From positions 194,884,543-194,948,542 of the forward strand of contig NC_091119.1 of the NCBI RefSeq assembly GCF_040183065.1: a stretch of DNA of 64,000 nt. The letters are read 5' to 3'. How positions within the stretch are numbered: the first letter of the stretch is position 1; every line of letters begins with the position of its first letter. The translations under genes were made by a program, and so were the position numbers. The notes beneath the pieces are model-generated. The model ran no database searches. It was given only the letters and a program-made list of their open reading frames with translations, and had not been told where the DNA came from. Source of the stretch: Periplaneta americana (lineage: Eukaryota; Arthropoda; Insecta; Blattodea; Blattidae). Shown in pieces: positions 60,401 through 64,000 of the stretch.

Positions 60401-62159
60401 TCATGCGCTTGAAGAGAGATCCTAAGGACTTCAATAATCATTCCAACATAAGGAGGTTGAACAATAAGCCTAAGGTTTGCCTACGAGCCCTCCTCCTCCT
60501 CCTTCAAAGAAAAAAAAAAGAAAAAGAAAACCCAATGAAGTAACTTGTTCCAATCAGGATTTGAACCAGGTCCACTCGTTTCACAGTTGAATATGCTAAC
60601 CATTACTCCACAGAGGTGGATTCAGTACATCTTAATTAATTGATAAAACAAAATGTGGTAACAATTTAATGAAATTTCTTCCTTAACTCCGTTTTTTCAT
60701 GTATACTAACACAATTATCTATATAGGCTAATGTAATTCATATATTAAAAAGGTCTTCACACACATTGTAAAGTGTGTATTATGTAACTTATGTATCTAT
60801 GAACTATATTGTCTAAATTGGAGTTTATTTATTATGATTAACTTATAGGGAAACAAAGTATGAGTCTCACATCTGAAATACAGTGTGCATAGTATTTAAC
60901 ATTCATGATCACACTATAATTACGGTATAAAATTTCTATGTCCTCAAGGACAGCATTTATAGCCTAAATATTATGAGATGTCAGTTATACCCTTAAAATT
61001 TGTTACTCAATTTTATTTACTGCAGTCATGAAATAGGTCAGTGATATTATGAGAGTGTAGGCTAAATTGTATTTATTCGAATCAAGCTTACTATTTAAAA
61101 TGTTTCTCCGATTTTCTTTTACATAAATTAGCACTAACTAGCCTAGTTTTCTACATAAGATAGCTTCTTCCTAAATTACTATAAAGGTAAAACAGACTCT
61201 ATAGACCGAAGTTTGAAATGTTACTTTTGCGAAGAACACTTGTCGTTAATGTCTCCTCATAAAACCATACGTAACCTTATTACTGACAATGAGATTACTT
61301 ATCACTGTTTTATTCTCTTAAAAACCAACCTAACCTTATGATCACCGACAGAGGTTCTGCTTGTCAGTAATGTAACTCATCAAACCGTACAGAATCTTGT
61401 CACAAAGGGTGAAAAGGAAGAGAGAAGGGTAGAGAAAACCAAATTTGGGAAAAACTTAATATCTGCTGCTTCTGTGTTATTTTACAAGATGCCGACTAGG
61501 AACTGGTAGTGGCAACAGATACTGAGTTTTAGCGCAACATTATTCATTATCAAGGAACTTATTAATAAACTAGTTATCACTGCAATAAAGAATAGGCTAA
61601 GTTAGGCCTATATTACACTCGAGTAAGACTTCAAGGTTTTAGTTCAGTGAAATCCATAAGTTAACTTTCGCATTATTAAATAATAAATGTCGTAACACAA
61701 TACGGTTGATGCGAACAATTATGCTTGACGTGATTATTTGGGTCAGTAGGCTATCTTTGTATTTCCGACACACGTAATATTGATAACTAATACTGACGTC
61801 AATATAAAATTTATGTGACTAAACTTATAGTCTTCAAATGATGTTGTTGTGACTATTAATTTATTAAATATAGCCTACCTGATACATTCAACATGTTATT
61901 GGTGTGATAAGGTTATGTTTCTTTTTTACTCAATTCCGCAAAATGCAAATGCCGCAACAATAGAATTATATTGCAGATCACTTCGCTATGTACTCACCAA
62001 CATTCGGCTAGTTATAACACATTCAACTCAATATCCTGCACGGTAACTGATTGAAGCATACATCTTTGACAACACACATAACCTCACCTCAGTTTCGGGG
62101 CAGCTGTATTTGTATTTTTTCCGGCACTGTTGTGTGAACGACTTCATTAAATCCCACAT
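51205..62159 (-). CDS. HMGCL: 3-hydroxy-3-methylglutaryl-CoA lyase, 5 coding exons (gene span)
   Basis: The product cleaves HMG-CoA to acetoacetate and acetyl-CoA, the last step of leucine breakdown and of ketone-body synthesis, in mitochondria and in many animals also peroxisomes. Coding exons on the minus strand are 62159-62088, 59005-58718, 56064-55852, 55768-55580 and 51432-51205, each joined at GT-AG sites in phase 0, giving 329 residues against 325 in human. Visible motifs are GPRDGLQNE (R45, D46 catalytic/metal), SLGDT (D208), HCHDTYG (H237 and H239, metal ligands) and the signature loop [14 protein letters not shown] (C270, N279). All align with the human residues at a constant offset of four. 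The C-terminus SKL is a canonical peroxisomal signal. The N-terminus is basic and hydroxylated, fitting a mitochondrial presequence. Exons 2-5 are near certain; exon 1 is a prediction. Confidence 0.96.
51960..52764. mobile_element. Non-autonomous hAT-like element carrying a LINE piece
   Basis: The 805 bp element has ends TAGGGACCGGATTTTTATG and its inverse (CAGATTTTTTGTAA-type). It is flanked by an 8 bp duplication ATCATATC (51952-51959 and 52765-52772), the hAT signature. The middle (about 52075-52330, minus) encodes an RT fragment. Confidence 0.88.
52075..52330 (-). pseudogene. Reverse-transcriptase fragment within the hAT-like element
   Basis: DDIVV-like motif C residues are followed by [20 protein letters not shown] and [17 protein letters not shown], typical of the segment after motif C in insect non-LTR elements. 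It contains stop codons. It was either captured by or inserted into the hAT element. Confidence 0.72.
53210..54047 (+). pseudogene. Divergent mariner-like transposase, inactivated
   Basis: A short N-terminal piece ([15 protein letters not shown]) is joined by deletion to [35 protein letters not shown] holds the first Asp. The second motif reads [12 protein letters not shown], with His replacing the catalytic Asp, and the third is [11 protein letters not shown]. One stop (53597-53599) and one frameshift near 53835 follow. The last segment is [20 protein letters not shown]. It is not functional. Confidence 0.88.
54087..54919 (+). pseudogene. LINE 3' end (ORF2 C-terminus plus 3' UTR)
   Basis: [20 protein letters not shown] then PSLRRFKNN and stop is the usual last segment of Jockey/R1-like ORF2. 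About 650 bp of 3' UTR follows, ending in TAAATACATACATACAAAA. AAAGTTTC occurs on both sides, a possible target duplication within the mariner-like element. Confidence 0.75.
55049..55538. mobile_element. MITE, 490 bp, next to HMGCL exon 4
   Basis: The ends TTATCGCCGCGCTCTCATGG and inverse are flanked by TA. Inverted repeats extend about 27 bp to GTTAACAT. It lies in intron 4, 41 bp inside the exon 4 donor. Confidence 0.9.
55580..55768 (-). CDS. HMGCL: HMGCL coding exon 4
   Basis: This 63-codon exon covers residues 192-254, between the acceptor TTTGCAG and the donor GTGAGA. It holds [19 protein letters not shown] and the metal-binding [12 protein letters not shown] motif. The exon matches the human protein residue for residue in register. 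Confidence 0.96.
55852..56064 (-). CDS. HMGCL: HMGCL coding exon 3
   Basis: This 71-codon exon covers residues 121-191, bounded by the acceptor TTTTACAG and the donor GTTTGT. It encodes the [10 protein letters not shown] strand, the FTKKNIN segment and [14 protein letters not shown], all collinear with human HMGCL without gaps. The following intron is only 83 bp. Confidence 0.96.
56194..56691 (-). mobile_element. SINE family B carrying SINE G
   Basis: The minus-strand head has box A TGGCTCAGTCGG and box B GGTTCGATCCC (about 56618-56691). The target duplication TATAATTATTTT is at 56182-56193 and 56692-56703. It is interrupted by SINE G at 56248-56477. Confidence 0.93.
56248..56477 (-). mobile_element. 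SINE family G, full length, nested in SINE B
   Basis: The head GTCGACCTGGTTGGCAAGTT ... GGGTTCGATCCCGG (minus) is flanked by TTTAGCGTCGATG at 56235-56247 and 56478-56490. The body matches the truncated copy at 48582-48729. Confidence 0.93.
57535..57995 (+). pseudogene. Harbinger transposase N-terminal fragment
   Basis: The frame [20 protein letters not shown] begins at 57535. After a frame change come [14 protein letters not shown] and QLLI-LRFYATG at about 57715-57815, the HARBI1-type N-terminal region. A possible intron follows, ending TTTCAG near 57963, before [13 protein letters not shown]. The DDE core is absent. Several stops make it inactive. Confidence 0.68.
58033..58278. mobile_element. 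MITE-1 copy inside the Harbinger element
   Basis: The ends CACAGTCTAGTACATACAGT and ATTAGACTGTG bracket 246 bp. ATAATAC flanks both sides, suggesting a 7-8 bp duplication. The copy carries an extra segment relative to the other three. Confidence 0.85.
58718..59005 (-). CDS. HMGCL: HMGCL coding exon 2
   Basis: This 96-codon exon covers residues 25-120. It follows a pyrimidine-rich acceptor ending TTTCAG and ends GGAGCT before the donor GTAAGT. It carries the first barrel strand motif [12 protein letters not shown] with the catalytic Arg-Asp pair and the [10 protein letters not shown] segment found in all HMG-CoA lyases. A Met codon just upstream (59014) is inside the intron acceptor and is not the start. 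Confidence 0.96.
59466..59587 (-). mobile_element. SINE A body fragment (left arm of fold-back)
   Basis: CCAACGCCAAAAGTTACCCA and TGGTTGAGGAAGAAAACTTC correspond to the SINE A body. The tRNA head is missing. Confidence 0.6.
59588..59842. mobile_element. Central MITE of the fold-back
   Basis: TTGAGGACCGTTTTTGCAAA and GCTAACTG at the left are inverted at the right (CAGTTAGCAAGTTTTGCAAA, ACGGTCCTCAA), about 32 bp perfect. The interior is AT-rich. Confidence 0.75.
59843..60045 (+). mobile_element. SINE A, diverged (right arm of fold-back)
   Basis: The head TGGAGTAATGGTTAGCCTTC ... GGGTTCAAATTCTGG and body GTTACCTGGTTGGGG are present. It ends in the ATTCCATTA region and joins the arm repeat. Confidence 0.75.
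60537..60625 (-). mobile_element. SINE A 5' fragment
   Basis: On the minus strand CTCTGTGGAGTAATGGTTAG ... CTGGTTCAAATCCTG, then ACAAGTTACTT and an A/G-rich end. Only the head and first body bases remain. Confidence 0.75.
60630..62080. other. Remainder of HMGCL intron 1
   Basis: AT-rich sequence without recognised transposon ends or exons. Confidence 0.5.
62088..62159 (-). CDS. HMGCL: HMGCL predicted coding exon 1 (N-terminal presequence)
   Basis: The exon encodes 24 residues beginning [11 protein letters not shown], with five K/R residues, and ends GAG followed by the donor GTGAGG. It joins exon 2 in phase 0, as the other junctions do. An in-frame TAA lies 36 bases upstream of the ATG with no earlier in-frame ATG after it, so the first Met at 62159 is the longest choice; a second Met sits at residue 5. 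The basic composition fits a mitochondrial leader, but two Glu near its end are atypical. There is no family conservation to check against here, so this is inferred from splice phase and position. Confidence 0.62.
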
Positions 62160-62500
62160 ATTACATTCGCTTTCTACACAATGTATAACTTAGAAAGAAC
62201 ATATGCTATACCCGGGAAGGTTAGCCATTGACGTAGTTCTAGAAAAACGACAGAACAATTCACTGACGTCAAAATGACCCAACACGCTGCAGACATGTCA
62301 AATGTGTACCGTACACAATCATTTAACGTTGTTATATTCTGCATGTTTTTTCCTTACTTACTGATGAATTTCGAAGCACAATGTGAACGCATTTTACAGT
62401 GCTTTTTACACAGCGACGTACTGCTAACAACACTATAGGAGCCATTATTGTATAGCAATGTACGATTTTTCCACGTCCGTACTCTGTAGCAGCGCTAGCG
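62160..62500 (-). promoter_or_regulatory. Likely HMGCL 5' UTR and promoter region
   Basis: This is the stretch immediately upstream of the predicted first exon. It contains a TGACGTCA-like CRE core around 62264-62272 and several GC-containing patches in an otherwise AT-rich background, but no convincing TATA box at a defined spacing. The transcription start cannot be placed from sequence alone. Confidence 0.3.
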
Positions 62501-63529
62501 TCTTTGCGTCAGAGTAGTTCAGAGGTTATCTAGTAGGTTAACAAAAATGATAATGATGACTTTGCTCTTTTTATACATGTAGGCTATGTAGGTTTGGGAG
62601 AGGCGTGTTATGTTTTTCTGACATGATGTCAAGAATGTACTGTACTTTGAACATATTATTCTGGTTAACAATACAGATTGCTTACTTGTTACGACCTTGC
62701 TCGGTGACTTTTCAAGGTGGTTTATTCACCCCGCTCCTTCTTATTACCGCAGGGAACACATAAAAACGTGTACAAAAACGAGAGCGTTCTTAACGCCTCT
62801 AAATTATGGTTCGTAGGGGTTTATTTTTTAACCTTGGGCAAGGCATTCTACGCAAAGCTAACCACGTTCCAAAAGCCATTTTCTGAGCAAGTACAAAAAA
62901 GTTATAAGCTTTCAAAATCTTGGGTCATGTCGATGTTCTCTATTTTCACTTCTTAAGGGCAGTAACCTATAAGATGAGTGTCTTAGTGTGGTGCGTGTAT
63001 TGAATAGGAAACTGCGTTTGGAAAGTAAGAAATGGGAATAGTTTGATATTAATTACTACCTATTATCACGGACATTCTGACCGTGAACTTGCGTGTTAAA
63101 ATCGAACATGTACAGTTACAATCTTTGTCCTAACGCATTTATTTTTTATGTTCTCACATTTTGTTAAGGCATGTAATTGCTACAAGCTATTTACTGTACA
63201 TGTTACTTTCAAACTTGGCTTAATTAAATCTTCTCGTCTGCGTCTTGATAGCAAGAATATAAAGATGTTTTCTGTTGTTCCTTTTCCTATATCCTTTGGT
63301 CAGAGGAAGTGCCTGGGTAGACGGACAATAATTTATCTATAATAAATATATTTCCACTTCTTCAAGTCAAACTTCGTTAAATTTGCGCTTTGACTAATAG
63401 TTATAATTATTATTGTTGTAGATTATAGCCTACACAGCTAGAAAATACCGTTGACAATAGAGGGGAAAACTGGGCCTTATCACCAGAATGACCTGCTGCA
63501 TTATTTCATTGTTTGTAAAGAAGACAAAA
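62501..63529. other. Upstream of HMGCL, no gene seen
   Basis: No coding exon is recognised. The 79-codon ORF at 62717-62956 has no motif I know. Confidence 0.45.
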
Positions 63530-63661
63530 TCCATAGATAGTTGCTAACCACTAGGATCGCTACTATCGCCTCATCACAGACAATGCGAAATAGTACCTGC
63601 ACAGTCTATTGTTACTAGTACCCTCACAATTCAAGCTTCGTGACTGTATATACTAGACTGT
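63530..63661. mobile_element. MITE-1, left-truncated
   Basis: It begins in the interior (CATAGATAGTTGCTAACCAC), includes ACAATGCGAAATAGTACCTG and ends CTTCGTGACTGTATATACTA then GACTGTG. The left terminal repeat is absent. Confidence 0.82.
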
Positions 63662-63813
63662 GATATAAGCCTATTTATTGTAAACAGATAGCGAGCGTTT
63701 CCTTATAGATTATCCACTACTCTTGTCCGTCTGGTGTCGCCAACTTCCAAATGACAAAATCCATCTGTCAGAACCAAATTATTCCGTAACGAAATAACAC
63801 ATAGGCTACAGTA

Positions 63814-63814
63814 A

Positions 63815-63890
<76 letters not shown>
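63814..63890. repeat. (ATT)n microsatellite
   Basis: About 25 perfect ATT units. Confidence 0.96.
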
Positions 63891-63891
<1 letters not shown>

Positions 63892-64000
63892 TTTCAGCTG
63901 TCACTCTTTAGAGGTACCAAAAGAAAAAAATATGGAAATGGTTTTTTTCACATTATTCTATGGATATGAATATACAGTAAGTATGCTGTACAAAGTGTGA

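Larger units (their letters stand above)
59060..60500. mobile_element. 1.4 kb fold-back structure in HMGCL intron 1
   Basis: Left arm 59060-59465 and right arm 60050-60500 are inverted, diverged copies: GTTGAAGTCCTTAGGATC versus GATCCTAAGGACTTCAAT, GCATCTGTTCGCAATTCA versus TGAATTGCGAACAGATGC, and CTGGTCGACC in both. Inside each arm is SINE A sequence, also inverted. In the centre is a small MITE. The arm repeat is unassigned; its ORFs are unsupported. Confidence 0.8.

Noticed and set aside
60050..60425. Coding exons of an unknown gene in HMGCL intron 1
   Set aside because: The frames overlap on both strands and lie in the arm of an inverted repeat with diverged copies at 59060-59465.

Overview
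This is a eukaryotic, almost certainly insect, window. Genes have short exons with GT-AG introns, the sequence is AT-rich, and tRNA-derived SINEs, non-LTR retrotransposons, Tc1/mariner, PIF/Harbinger, hAT and Helitron-like elements, satellites and microsatellites fill most of it. The SINE and LINE families (especially the SINE whose antisense ORF begins MNPGSNTERYPAFAHIG, and the LINEs ending in [15 protein letters not shown] or RRMERVKWTDR-type C-termini) match what I recall from cockroach proteomes, so Periplaneta americana or a close blattodean is my best guess. That is inference from memory, not a database result.

The one host gene I can assemble is on the minus strand, 62159 to 51205: 3-hydroxy-3-methylglutaryl-CoA lyase (HMGCL), five coding exons, all introns in phase 0, about 329 residues, with every catalytic residue present and a C-terminal SKL. 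Introns 1, 2 and 4 (3.1, 2.7 and 4.1 kb) are packed with transposable elements; intron 3 is only 83 bp. A second possible host exon (minus, 47557-45993) encodes the start of a MADF-type DNA-binding domain, now split by a mariner copy. A third, very tentative, terminal exon lies on the plus strand at 45537-45671.

Layout. 0-8 kb: a MITE, a decayed LINE, a 74-77 bp satellite (1.68-4.1 kb), a 170 bp repeat, a LINE fragment split by a Tc1 element, and a fold-back SINE. 8.2-11 kb: a 56/57 bp satellite. 11-25 kb: MITEs, SINEs, a mariner-like remnant, LINE fragments and a Helitron-like element. 26-29.6 kb: a 71 bp satellite organised into a 284 bp higher-order repeat. 30-45 kb: MITEs, a pogo/Tigger-like element, LINE and SINE insertions, a hAT-like remnant and nested MITEs. 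46-49 kb: two mariners. 51-62 kb: HMGCL. 62.5-64 kb: mostly featureless, with one MITE and an (ATT)n run.

Many insertions still show target-site duplications, so the order of events can be read directly: SINE in SINE, MITE in MITE, SINE in mariner, mariner in host exon, and a three-level stack in HMGCL intron 4. I found no RNA genes I trust as functional (the tRNA-like segments are SINE heads), no CRISPR array, and no clearly undescribed biological system. The most unusual objects are the tRNA-headed fold-back elements, the satellite higher-order structures and the mariner-split MADF exon.
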